Positions 1 through 6,374 of a DNA stretch of 9,848 nucleotides are shown one piece after another. This DNA comes from Gemmatimonadaceae bacterium (lineage in GTDB: Bacteria; Gemmatimonadota; Gemmatimonadetes; Gemmatimonadales; Gemmatimonadaceae): contig JACMLI010000549.1 of assembly GCA_014379705.1 (NCBI GenBank), forward strand, positions 1 through 9,848, written 5' to 3'. The notes beneath the pieces were generated by a model. It searched no databases, was not told where the DNA came from, and worked only from the letters and a program-made list of their open reading frames with translations. Within the stretch, counting starts at the first letter, position 1. Each line of letters opens with the position of its first letter. Both the position numbers and the translations under genes were made by a program.

Positions 1-561
1 ACGGCACTCCCTCCCGTCCCGACGGCGAGCCGCGTCCTGGGGCCCACGAGCGGTCCGCTGATCACAGGGATGGGCCCGGCGAAGGGCGTGCAGCCCTCCT
101 ATACCGAGCCGCGGATCTGGATCGAGTCGCCGGCCATCGCCGCCGCCGCACTCGAAGGTGAGGCGAAGCTCGACAGCGCGGTCACGGCGCTCATCTACCG
201 ATACCGCGATTCCGTCGCCAACAACACGTACCAGCCGAACAAGTTCGAGAAGGGCGACTGGACCTACACGACGAAGGACGGCAAGAAGTACGGCATCGAC
301 AAGCAATTCATCCGCCTCGGCAAGGTCTCGATCCCGACCGCGCTGCTGGGCCTGTTGCCGATGAACCAGCAGGCCAACCCGATTGCATACGACCGCCAGA
401 AGCGCCTCGACGACATGCGCACGGAGATCATCGCCCAGTCACAGCAGGCGATGAACGAGGAGGAGTTCCGCCGCGCGGTGAAGCAGATCCGCGAACGCAA
501 GGAGCGCGAGAAGCGGGAGGCGGACAAGAAAAAGAAGGCTGAGGTGAAAGTCATTAGCTGA
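1..561 (+). CDS. C-terminal part of an unrecognised protein (5' end outside window)
   Basis: The reading frame is open from base 1 to the TGA at 559-561 (186 residues). An ATG at 70 would give 163 residues, but the frame has no stop before it and the upstream part is Pro/Ala/Thr-rich like a linker, so this is most likely the end of a longer protein. I do not recognise the family. The middle part (about residues 40-130) is mixed and soluble-looking, with Tyr/Lys-rich stretches and the segment FIRLGKVSIPTALLGLLP. The last 50 or so residues are a very charged helix, ending with runs of Arg, Glu and Lys, probably a coiled coil or nucleic-acid/surface-binding tail. No catalytic motif or membrane segment is visible. 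The gene converges on the LexA-like gene, with an inverted repeat between them. Coding is well supported; function is unknown. Confidence 0.7.
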   Translation, partial: TALPPVPTASRVLGPTSGPLITGMGPAKGVQPSYTEPRIWIESPAIAAAALEGEAKLDSAVTALIYRYRDSVANNTYQPNKFEKGDWTYTTKDGKKYGIDKQFIRLGKVSIPTALLGLLPMNQQANPIAYDRQKRLDDMRTEIIAQSQQAMNEEEFRRAVKQIRERKEREKREADKKKKAEVKVIS

Positions 562-563
562 GC

Positions 564-647
564 GTGATGCGGGATTCGGGATTCGTGGTTCGGCGTGATT
601 CGCAACCGCTCACCACGATTGACGCCCAATCCCGAATCACGAATCAC
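564..647. terminator. Imperfect inverted repeat between convergent genes
   Basis: Arms 564-583 and 628-647 match at 18 of 20 positions when one is reverse-complemented, around a 44-nt loop. Each arm is itself built from short GGGATTCG / GATTCGTG units. The right arm runs over the stop codon of the LexA-like gene (stop at 637-639), and the left arm begins 2 nt after the stop of the upstream plus-strand gene. The position suggests a bidirectional transcription end, but there is no clear T-run, so it may instead be a dispersed extragenic palindrome. Confidence 0.4.
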
Positions 648-1260
648 GATCACCGCCTCTCACCACTCCTACGACCACGCCCAGCACCGCAAAATCATCG
701 CTGGGGCCGAGGAATCGTTCCGGCTCTCCCTCGGTTGCCGTCGAGAGTGCGAGCACCGCGCCCAGGTGCGACACGATGCGCACCACGACGTGCGAGCCGA
801 TGCGGGCAGCGACCATGTCGCCGTCGCGGGCGCGCGTGGAGGGGCTCACGAGGACCCAATCCCCCGGCAGCACCCCGCGATGGGCAAGGTCATTGCCGAC
901 GGCGCGCAGCAGGTAGGCATCATCAGTGGGCAGCAGCGTGCGGTCCAGCTGCACGAAGCGCTCGCGATTTTCGCTCGTGAGGTAGGGCTGCACCGGGTTC
1001 ACGCGCGCGTAAAGCGGCACCGGTTGCACTCCGCCCGGACTCGAGGCCCCCACGATCTTCACGCCGCGCGACCGGCCATGCTCGCGCTCGAGGTAGCCCT
1101 TGTCGGCGAGGGACTGCAGCAACTCGGCGACCGTCTTGGTTGACCTGATGCGCAGCCGGCGTCCGATCTCGCGCACGCTGGGCTGGTACGTGTGTTCGGC
1201 GAGGAAATCGAGCAGGTAGTGGTAGACCTTCCGCTCGATCGGGGTGAGCGGATCACTCAT
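637..1260 (-). CDS. lexA-like: LexA-family repressor with degenerate self-cleavage site
   Basis: 207 residues, the usual LexA length. Residues 5-70 form the LexA winged-helix DNA-binding domain (LTPIERKVYHYL, then YQPSVREIGRRL and KGYLEREHGRSRGVKI). Residues 80-203 follow the LexA C-terminal peptidase S24 fold closely (DDAYLLRAVGNDL, LPGDWVLV, DGDMVAARI, VLGVVVGVVRGGD). The self-cleavage chemistry is gone. The Ala-Gly scissile pair aligns with Pro89-Val90, the catalytic Ser of G-x-S-M aligns with Asp124 in GNDL, and the catalytic Lys aligns with Arg161. By family knowledge such a protein binds DNA as a dimer but should not be cleaved through RecA. Its ATG follows the gltX stop with no gap (TGAATG) and no good ribosome site, so translation is probably coupled to gltX. 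I infer a transcription regulator, perhaps not of the SOS response. Family membership is clear; regulon is unknown. Confidence 0.88.
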   Translation of the reverse strand: MSDPLTPIERKVYHYLLDFLAEHTYQPSVREIGRRLRIRSTKTVAELLQSLADKGYLEREHGRSRGVKIVGASSPGGVQPVPLYARVNPVQPYLTSENRERFVQLDRTLLPTDDAYLLRAVGNDLAHRGVLPGDWVLVSPSTRARDGDMVAARIGSHVVVRIVSHLGAVLALSTATEGEPERFLGPSDDFAVLGVVVGVVRGGDRDS

Positions 1261-2709
1261 TCATTGCGCCCGGCGGAGATGCGAGGCGGCCGAACGGATC
1301 CGACCTAACGAGCGATCGCGGCCGAGCACGACGAGCACATCGAAGATGCCGGGGCTCTCGGCGAGGCCGGTGAGTGCGACACGCAGCGGCTGGAAGAGCT
1401 TTCCGGAGCCGACGCCCATCGACTCGGCGAGCGTGCGCAGGGCGGGCTCCATGGCCTCGGCCGTCCACTCCACGTCCTCGATCGACGTCGCGACGGCCTC
1501 GAGGAGCGTTGCCGTGGCGGGCGCGTCCTTCCAGTGCTTCGCGACCGCGGCCTCGTCGAAGGTCAATGTCTCCTCGAAGTACGGGCGGGCGAGGCGCACC
1601 AGCTCCGTTACCGTGCGCACGCGTACGCGAAGCAGCTCGAGGAGCCTGAGCCACCAGTCGTGCCGCGCGGCCAGTTCGGCGTCGCTGGCGAGGCCGGCCT
1701 CGACGAGGAAGGGGCGCAGGTAGGCTTCCAGATCGGCGATCGGCAGCGTCGTCATGTGCTGGCCGTTCATCCACTCGAGCTTCTTGAGGTCGAACACTGC
1801 AGCCTTCTTGAGCAGCCCCTCCTCGGAGAAGCGCTGGATGAGCTCCTCCTGCGTCATCACCTCGATGTCGCCCCCCGGCGACCAGCCGAGGAGCGCCAGG
1901 AAGTTGCGCATCGCCGAGGGAAGGATGCCTTCGTGCTGGTAGTCGCCGACCGCGACCGCGCCCTTGCGCTTGGAGAGCTTCTTCCCGTCCGTGCCGTGGA
2001 TCATGGGCAGGTGGGCGAAGCGCGGGAGCGGCGCGCCTAACGCCTGGTAGAGCAGGACCTGCTTCGGCGTGTTGGAGATGTGGTCATCGCCGCGCATCAC
2101 GAGGGTGATGCCCATCGCGATGTCGTCGGAGACGACGGCGTGGTTGTAGATCGGCGTGCCGTCCGAGCGCAGGATGATGAAGTCGTCGATGTCCTTGTTG
2201 GGGAACGTGATGATCCCGTGGACCAAGTCGTCCCACGACGTCGATCCCCCGGGCACGCGGAAGCGGATCGTGAATGGCTCGCCGCGTGCGACCCGGGCGT
2301 CGATCTCGGCCTGCGGGAGCTCGGCAACTTTTCGGTCGAAGGTAAAGACCTGTTCCCGAGCCTCGGCGTCCTTCCGCATGGCATCGAGCTGCTCGGCCGT
2401 GGTGAAGTCGCGGTAGGCGTGGCCGCTCTCGAGGAGCCGGTACGCGTCGCGCCGGTGCCGCTCGAGGTTGGCGCCCTGGAAGGTGACCTCCTCGTCCCAG
2501 TCCAGGCCGAGCCACCGGAGGCCTTCGAAGATGGCCCGGGTGCTGTCGTCTGTGCTGCGGGCCTTGTCCGTGTCCTCGATGCGGAGCAGGAACGTGCCGC
2601 CGACCTTGCGGGCGAACAGCCAGTTGAAGAGCGCCGTGCGCGCCCCACCGACGTGGAGGTACCCGGTCGGGGAGGGGGCGAAGCGGAGTCGAGGGACGGC
2701 TGGGGGCAT
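1261..2709 (-). CDS. gltX: Glutamyl-tRNA synthetase
   Basis: Class I aminoacyl-tRNA synthetase that charges tRNA-Glu with glutamate in the cytoplasm; it also feeds tetrapyrrole synthesis where the C5 pathway is used. From the ATG at 2709 the protein has 482 residues, normal for bacterial GltX. The N-terminus RLRFAPSPTGYLHVGGART carries the HIGH-type motif (HVGG, 19-22). LLRIEDTDKAR follows, then RGDDHISNTPKQ near 207-217 and the KMSKS-type loop KKLSKR at 243-248. The C-terminus has the expected GKLFQPLRVALTG and final helix. The protein contains no cysteine. An in-frame ATG at 2769 would add 20 residues unlike the family and start 10 nt after the tRNA, so I prefer 2709; neither start has a clear Shine-Dalgarno site. 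Whether it is discriminating or also charges tRNA-Gln cannot be judged. It is probably co-transcribed with the upstream tRNA-Ser and the downstream LexA-like gene. Confidence 0.95.
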   Translation of the reverse strand: MPPAVPRLRFAPSPTGYLHVGGARTALFNWLFARKVGGTFLLRIEDTDKARSTDDSTRAIFEGLRWLGLDWDEEVTFQGANLERHRRDAYRLLESGHAYRDFTTAEQLDAMRKDAEAREQVFTFDRKVAELPQAEIDARVARGEPFTIRFRVPGGSTSWDDLVHGIITFPNKDIDDFIILRSDGTPIYNHAVVSDDIAMGITLVMRGDDHISNTPKQVLLYQALGAPLPRFAHLPMIHGTDGKKLSKRKGAVAVGDYQHEGILPSAMRNFLALLGWSPGGDIEVMTQEELIQRFSEEGLLKKAAVFDLKKLEWMNGQHMTTLPIADLEAYLRPFLVEAGLASDAELAARHDWWLRLLELLRVRVRTVTELVRLARPYFEETLTFDEAAVAKHWKDAPATATLLEAVATSIEDVEWTAEAMEPALRTLAESMGVGSGKLFQPLRVALTGLAESPGIFDVLVVLGRDRSLGRIRSAASHLRRAQ

Positions 2710-2778
2710 AAGGCGAAACGGCAGGGGGTCGGCGTGTGGGCACCGAAGTGCCGTTCCCGCCAACCGCATGCCGCTTAG

Positions 2779-2869
2779 CGGAGACGGAGGGATTCGAACC
2801 CTCGATAGGGCTTTAAGGCCCTATAACGGTTTAGCAAACCGCCGCCTTCAGCCTCTCGGCCACGTCTCC
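2779..2869 (-). tRNA. trnS-GCU: tRNA-Ser (anticodon GCU)
   Basis: The minus strand folds as a class II tRNA of 91 nt including discriminator G. The acceptor GGAGACG pairs with CGTCTCC. The D-arm begins GCCGAGAGGC. The anticodon loop TTGCTAA carries GCT, reading AGC/AGU serine codons. A long variable arm, ATAGGGC/GCCCTAT (7 bp), is followed by a T-arm with GGGTTCGAATCCC. The 3' CCA is not encoded (CTA follows the discriminator). It lies 69 nt upstream of the gltX start in the same direction and may share its transcript. Confidence 0.96.
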
Positions 2870-2918
2870 AGTCGTGCGGAAGGCGGAGTCTAACGGGAGG
2901 AGTGGCTCAGGTACAGGC

Positions 2919-2966
2919 GGGCAGACGGGCGGACGGGCAGACGGGCAGACGGGCAGGCGGGCAGGG
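2919..2966. repeat. Tandem 8-bp repeat, six units
   Basis: Six head-to-tail octamers: GGGCAGAC, GGGCGGAC, GGGCAGAC, GGGCAGAC, GGGCAGGC, GGGCAGGG. It sits between the end of the isochorismatase-like gene and the tRNA-Ser promoter region, directly beside the hairpin at 2975-2994. Unit length is not a multiple of three and no gene covers it. It is probably a slippage-prone simple repeat; a regulatory role is not shown. Confidence 0.85.
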
Positions 2967-2974
2967 TGGTCGTC

Positions 2975-2994
2975 GCTCCGGCGAAGGCCGGAGC
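2975..2994 (-). terminator. Perfect 8-bp hairpin downstream of isochorismatase-like gene
   Basis: GCTCCGGC and GCCGGAGC pair perfectly around a 4-nt loop (GAAG on plus, CTTC on minus). It lies 27 nt after the stop codon of the minus-strand gene at 3022-3642. The UUCG-like tetraloop favours a stable RNA hairpin. No T-run follows, so it could stabilise the 3' end or be a palindromic repeat rather than an intrinsic terminator. Confidence 0.45.
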
Positions 2995-3021
2995 CCCGTG
3001 TCGGTGACAAGCTGCGGCGAC

Positions 3022-3642
3022 TCAGCCCGTCCTTTGCCAGCGTTCGAGGAGCTCCCCGGTCGTCATTGTCTCGATCTGCTGGCCGTACCGGGTCGTGAAG
3101 AGAAAGAGCAGGGCGTCGTGGCCTTCGTCCGCCGAGCTGCACAAGGCGTCGGTCACGACGATCGTTCGGTAGCCCCAGTCGACGGCCCCGAGGACGCTGG
3201 CGAGGACGCAGACGTCGGTTTCCCCGCCCGTGACCACGACGGTGTCAGCGCCCGCCGCGCTGAGGTGGGATCGCAGATCCGATCCGAGCCATGGTGAGTA
3301 GACGCCCTTGTCGATCATCCGGGCAGGGGGGAGGAAGCGCTGAAGTTCCGGCACGAGTTCGATCATGTCGGGGCCCACGCGCTCGAGCGTCATGTTCGCC
3401 CACCGTTCGTAGTAGCGTGCCCAGATCCCGGCACCTTCCCCTGGAGCGGCCGCTGGAATGAAACGCGTGAAGATCGTCCGATCCGCATGCTGTTCACAGA
3501 TCGCGGCGACGTGTGGAATGACGCGAGGCATCCACGGGTAGGCCCACTCGGTGTCGCCCGCAAAGAGCCGCTGCATGTCGACGCAGAGGTGGACGGTCCG
3601 AGGCCCGATCGGCTCGTCGCGAAACCTGGAGGGAGGGGGCAT
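3022..3642 (-). CDS. Isochorismatase-like cysteine hydrolase
   Basis: A 206-residue protein of the isochorismatase/nicotinamidase (cysteine hydrolase) superfamily. The three catalytic positions are visible: Asp22 in LCVDMQRLF, Lys112 in MIDKGVYSPW and nucleophile Cys145 in GGETDVCVLAS, in the usual order and spacing. The GGETDVCV stretch also fits the cis-peptide loop before the nucleophile. The later stretch YRTIVVTDALCS is typical of the family. Members hydrolyse amides (nicotinamide, N-carbamoyl compounds, ureido acids) or the isochorismate ether, and the substrate cannot be read from the sequence. The ATG at 3642 has GAAGG about 9 nt upstream and starts just before the conserved core. An in-frame ATG at 3735 would add 31 non-conserved residues with a basic, Cys-containing lead. 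No nearby gene suggests a pathway. Confidence 0.85.
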   Translation of the reverse strand: MPPPSRFRDEPIGPRTVHLCVDMQRLFAGDTEWAYPWMPRVIPHVAAICEQHADRTIFTRFIPAAAPGEGAGIWARYYERWANMTLERVGPDMIELVPELQRFLPPARMIDKGVYSPWLGSDLRSHLSAAGADTVVVTGGETDVCVLASVLGAVDWGYRTIVVTDALCSSADEGHDALLFLFTTRYGQQIETMTTGELLERWQRTG

Positions 3643-3785
3643 CGGCGGCGCCTTCGACGTTGAGCAGGGAAAGCGCGGCCATTCACCTGGCGACGCGAAG
3701 CAGGTCGTCCGTGTGTGAATGGCGCGATGGGTCATTCAACGCCCGTCTCCCCAGGAAAATCGATGCAAGGTCAGGCGACCGGGAA

Positions 3786-3818
3786 CGGGGGTCGCTGCCT
3801 CCCTCGCAACGACCCCCG
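3786..3818 (-). terminator. GC-rich inverted repeat downstream of ferritin-like gene
   Basis: Arms 3786-3794 (CGGGGGTCG) and 3810-3818 (CGACCCCCG) are perfectly complementary over 9 bp, around a 15-nt loop. It lies about 80 nt past the stop of the ferritin-like gene, in the 255-nt gap before the isochorismatase-like start. A smaller hairpin (CGGGG-CGA-CCCCG, 3832-3844) is next to it. There is no T-run. It is probably a transcription end or mRNA-stabilising structure. Confidence 0.3.
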
Positions 3819-3897
3819 GCCTCACGTGCTACGGGGCGACCCCGGACGGCGCGTCCTCGCTCGACCCGCGTCGCGGTGACCGATCCTTCGGGCAGGC

Positions 3898-4524
3898 CTA
3901 ACGACGACGACCGCCAGAGGCGGCCTTCTTCGCCGGGGCGCGGGCCGGGGCCGTCGCCTTCACGGCGGCCTCGTCTTCCTCGTCACCCTCCTCCTCTTCG
4001 CCTTCCTCGTCCGCGTCGCCTTCCATGTTCGCAGCGCCCGCGGCCTCGGCGTTGATCGCTTCCGAGATGGCGGTCAGCTTCTCGTCGGCAGCCTTCTCCT
4101 CGGCCAGCGTCTCCTCGAAGAGCTGCATGGCCTCGTCGTGTCCCATCGCCTTCGCCCATGCCACGAGCGTCCCGTACGCTGCGATCTCGTAGTGCTCGAC
4201 GCGCTGGCTGCCGGCAATGATGCACGCGTCGGTGGTCACCTCATCGAAGTCTTCCTCGAGCGCGCCCTTGCCTTCCTCGAGGATGCCGGCCATGCCCTCG
4301 CAGTGCTTGCCGCGGGGCTTCTCATCGAGACTCTCGAAGGCCTGCTCGAGGCGCTCGACGTGGCCACGTGTCTCCTCGAGGTGGGCTTCGAGTGCTTCCT
4401 GAAGTTCGTCCGAGGTGGCGGCGCGAATCATGCGCGGCAGCGCCTTGACGAGCTGCCTTTCGGCGTCGTACGCGTCCTTGATCTCGTCAAGGAACGCATC
4501 GTGAAACGTCTTTGTCTTTGCCAT
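3898..4524 (-). CDS. Ferritin-like YciE/YciF (DUF892) family protein
   Basis: 208 residues. Residues 1-160 form the four-helix ferritin-like bundle of the YciE/YciF family: FHDAFLDEIKDAYDAERQL, then EALEAHLEETRGHVERLEQAF, the highly typical AGSQRVEHYEIAAYGTLVAWA, and LFEETLAEEKAADEKL. Likely metal-site residues are Glu22, Glu51/His55, Glu110-His111-Glu113 and Glu143, assigned by pattern only. The family is stress-linked and its exact reaction is not settled. Unlike short family members, the protein continues about 40 residues: an acidic Asp/Glu run at about 169-187, then an Ala/Pro/Lys tail ending GGRRR. The start at 4524 is chosen because AGGAG lies 6 nt upstream and MAKTKTF is a typical beginning; an ATG at 4608 would add 28 unrelated residues. 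The stop codon TAG lies inside a CGTTAGGC octamer. Confidence 0.9.
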   Translation of the reverse strand: MAKTKTFHDAFLDEIKDAYDAERQLVKALPRMIRAATSDELQEALEAHLEETRGHVERLEQAFESLDEKPRGKHCEGMAGILEEGKGALEEDFDEVTTDACIIAGSQRVEHYEIAAYGTLVAWAKAMGHDEAMQLFEETLAEEKAADEKLTAISEAINAEAAGAANMEGDADEEGEEEEGDEEDEAAVKATAPARAPAKKAASGGRRR

Positions 4525-4530
4525 GTGAAG

Positions 4531-4535
4531 CTCCT
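4531..4535 (-). promoter_or_regulatory. Ribosome binding site deciding the ferritin-like start
   Basis: AGGAG on the minus strand, 6 nt before the ATG at 4524-4522. It is the clearest Shine-Dalgarno site for this gene and rules for 4524 over the more upstream ATG at 4608. Confidence 0.75.
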
Positions 4536-4615
4536 GGATCCGTGAGGTCAGAATGGGAGCGACACATTCGCCGATTGCTGACGCCATGTCGATTCGTCGC
4601 AGGTACAATCGGCTC

Positions 4616-4631
4616 CCCCTCGTTTGAGGGG
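4616..4631 (-). terminator. Short hairpin after the unknown gene at 4645
   Basis: CCCCTC and GAGGGG pair perfectly around a 4-nt loop. It begins 13 nt after the stop of the minus-strand gene ending at 4645 and before the ferritin-like start. No T-run follows, so intrinsic termination is doubtful, but the position fits a 3'-end structure. Confidence 0.35.
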
Positions 4632-4644
4632 TATGGCTGTGTCG

Positions 4645-5274
4645 TCAATCCTGCCGAGCGACGGTAGGGGCCACGGCCGAGCGTCTGATGATGAGCTCCC
4701 CGATCGTGCGTATGAGCACGGGCGTCTCGATGCACACCGGAAGGCGCGTCAGTTCCTCGCTGATCGCGACGAGGTCCGGCGGCGTGATGGCCCGTTGGAT
4801 CCTGTCGAGGTAGGACGAGAAGTCCTCGTCAGACATCCGGTGGGGGTTGGCCTGGCGGATTTCGTCCTCACCAGCCTGCTCGGGGGGCAGGGGCGGTCGC
4901 TCTTCACCCCAGCGATAGGTCGACTCGCACGCGCACCGATAGCCGAGGTTCGCCGCATCAGCCTGGAGTCGGCTGGCGAAGTCGGTGAGGTCGGCAGCGG
5001 CCCCGGTGACATCGAAGTAGGCGAACACGAGCAGGGTCGTGGAGCGCTCGGCGACGACGGGGGCTCGTCCGAAGAAGGCGCCGAGGCGACTACTGGCCCA
5101 CTCGACCACCTCGTCGTGGGGGAGAGGCGCCCGCCGGCCCGGGACGGGAGCGAGGTAGAACCGGACTGCCAGGTGGCGCGGTGCGCCTCCCTCTCGCCCC
5201 CATGCGGGCGCCTCGCTCTGCGTGGTCGCCCGGGTGTCCTGCGCCTCCGACGAATCGTGCCGTTGTTTTTTCAT
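4645..5274 (-). CDS. Unrecognised 209-residue cytoplasmic protein
   Basis: I do not recognise the family. The first 32 residues are polar and probably disordered (MKKQRHDSSEAQDTRATTQS). Residues 35-115 look like an alpha/beta domain: the strand HLAVRFYLAP, the helix DEVVEWASSRLGAFFG, the strand TTLLVFAYFDV, then the helix DLTDFASRLQADAANLGY. Residues 115-145 are Pro/Glu-rich. The last part, SDEDFSSYLDRIQRA then PPDLVAISEELTRLP, is helical. No signal peptide, membrane segment or catalytic motif is visible. The start at 5274 is fixed by GGAGGT 4 nt upstream; an ATG at 5304 would add 10 residues. The DUF4145-type gene ends 37 nt upstream in the same direction, so the two probably form an operon. 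Even base usage and a strong ribosome site support a real gene. Confidence 0.75.
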   Translation of the reverse strand: MKKQRHDSSEAQDTRATTQSEAPAWGREGGAPRHLAVRFYLAPVPGRRAPLPHDEVVEWASSRLGAFFGRAPVVAERSTTLLVFAYFDVTGAAADLTDFASRLQADAANLGYRCACESTYRWGEERPPLPPEQAGEDEIRQANPHRMSDEDFSSYLDRIQRAITPPDLVAISEELTRLPVCIETPVLIRTIGELIIRRSAVAPTVARQD

Positions 5275-5278
5275 CCCC

Positions 5279-5284
5279 ACCTCC
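5279..5284 (-). promoter_or_regulatory. Strong ribosome binding site deciding the 5274 start
   Basis: GGAGGT on the minus strand, followed by GGGG and the ATG at 5274-5272. The match is near perfect and selects this start over the upstream in-frame ATG at 5304. Confidence 0.8.
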
Positions 5285-5311
5285 GCTAAGGGCCTGAAGC
5301 CCACCCGTCAC

Positions 5312-5995
5312 TTACCTGGAAAGCGCCGGCTTCGTCGGCTGGGCCACGCCGTCGCTCCGGAGGAAATGGCCCGCGAGAAGCTCCTGTTGCACCCACGCGA
5401 CCGTGACCTCGATCAGTGCCTTGAGGTCTGCCAGGTCGTGCGGCTTCCATCTCTTGAGGTAGTGTGTCCAGTCACCCTTCAGCCAGGCAGAGCGCTGTGA
5501 GCACTCTTTCACGCGTCCTGCGGGGAGGTAGGCCTGGATCACTGCGCTGAGTTCCATGCGTTCGATGGTCGCGAGGGCCTCAGGGTGCACGGACACGCAG
5601 TAGTCGGAGACGAGAAACTCGAGGGCCTTGCGATAGGCGCCTCCGGCGACTCGATCAAGCCCAAGCGCCTCCGCGGCTTCCGCCTGCACGAAGATCGAGG
5701 CAAACTCGGGGGAGAGCTGCTTGACGCGTTCGGGAAGGACGGTGCGCTCGGGATTCTCGGGTACGGTACGAATGAGATACCACGGACGTCCACCAGGTCC
5801 CTGGTCGTACTCGGCGAGAAACATCTCCCCACAGGCGCGACTGCCACAGCGAAGAGCCACTTGCACGCGCTGTGTCCGGGTCATCCAGGTCGCTGCCACG
5901 GTGGGTTCCATCGCGTGACAGCAGCGCGGACAGACATTGGGCAGTTCGATCAGCTCAGGCTTTCCCGTGTTCTGGATCGGGACCTGCATCGGCAT
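5312..5995 (-). CDS. Zinc-ribbon protein with DUF4145-type domain
   Basis: 227 residues. The N-terminus has a probable zinc ribbon: Cys22-x2-Cys25 (VCPRCCH) and Cys50-x4-Cys55 (LRCGSRACGEMF). A linker with RTVLPERVKQLSPEF is followed by a helical domain, QAEAAEALGLDRVAGGAYRKALEFLVSDY at about 104-132. The closing part is AWLKGDWTHYLKRW and a final helix DLADLKALIEVTVAWVQQEL. This order (Cys pairs, then the Arg-Lys-Ala-Leu-Glu helix, then a G-x-x-x-H segment) matches DUF4145 proteins, whose role is not established; some lie in restriction or defence contexts. The start at 5995 has GGAAGGAAG with a 5-nt spacer; the ATG at 5989 is a weaker choice and 6034 would add 13 residues. It is probably first in an operon with the 4645-5274 gene. 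Family assignment is from memory of the pattern, so moderate. Confidence 0.75.
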   Translation of the reverse strand: MPMQVPIQNTGKPELIELPNVCPRCCHAMEPTVAATWMTRTQRVQVALRCGSRACGEMFLAEYDQGPGGRPWYLIRTVPENPERTVLPERVKQLSPEFASIFVQAEAAEALGLDRVAGGAYRKALEFLVSDYCVSVHPEALATIERMELSAVIQAYLPAGRVKECSQRSAWLKGDWTHYLKRWKPHDLADLKALIEVTVAWVQQELLAGHFLRSDGVAQPTKPALSR

Positions 5996-6374
5996 CGGGA
6001 CTTCCTTCCAGTCGGCAGCGGTGCGTCGAAGCACGGGGCGACCGGCAACGCTGCATCACCCCGCCGCGCGCTCGTGTCGGAAGTCGATGACCCACTGGAA
6101 CAGCCAAGGTCAGCACTTCGCCCTAAGCGGCGTTTGCTTGTGGTTCCTGCCGTACTGAGATATTCGCCTGCCTCGTGGGCCAGCGAAATGACCCGGGAGT
6201 GGACTGCGGGTCTCTCTCTCCGGGGGCAGGTGGGTGGGTACCTGCCCGTGGGCGTCGATGCTGCGTCGGCCAGGCGGCCTTCTGGTCGTCGGTCTTCGGC
6301 ACGACCCGTTTCAACCACATGATGCCCGCCTAACGAGCCCGCCAGCAGGCAGCGTGAGTCCTTATTTCCCGAAG
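5996..6374. other. 379-nt gap without a convincing gene
   Basis: The gap lies between the DUF4145-type start and the tRNA-Ser(UGA) 3' end. It holds a perfect 8-bp inverted repeat (6224-6247) and one GCCTAACG octamer (6328-6335). A lone AT-rich spot near 6158-6163 (gatatt) is the only place resembling a -10 box for the downstream minus-strand genes. Minus-strand open frames here lack a ribosome site and have low-complexity Arg/Ser/Pro content, so I do not call them. It presumably carries the promoter of the DUF4145-type operon. Confidence 0.5.
6224..6247. repeat. Perfect inverted repeat with G-rich loop
   Basis: GGGCAGGT and ACCTGCCC are perfectly complementary over 8 bp, with the 8-nt loop GGGTGGGT. 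It lies mid-gap, about 130 nt past the 3' end of tRNA-Ser(UGA) on the minus strand. It could be a 3'-end structure of the tRNA transcript or an operator-like palindrome for the downstream gene. The repeated GGGT on the plus strand is noteworthy, but there is no T-run. Confidence 0.45.

Noticed and set aside
2919..2966. CRISPR-like array
   Set aside because: The octamers are contiguous with no spacers, so it is a simple tandem repeat.
6123..6320. Possible small minus-strand gene of 65 codons in the gap
   Set aside because: No ribosome site before its ATG and no domain or pattern; composition is like other non-coding frames here.
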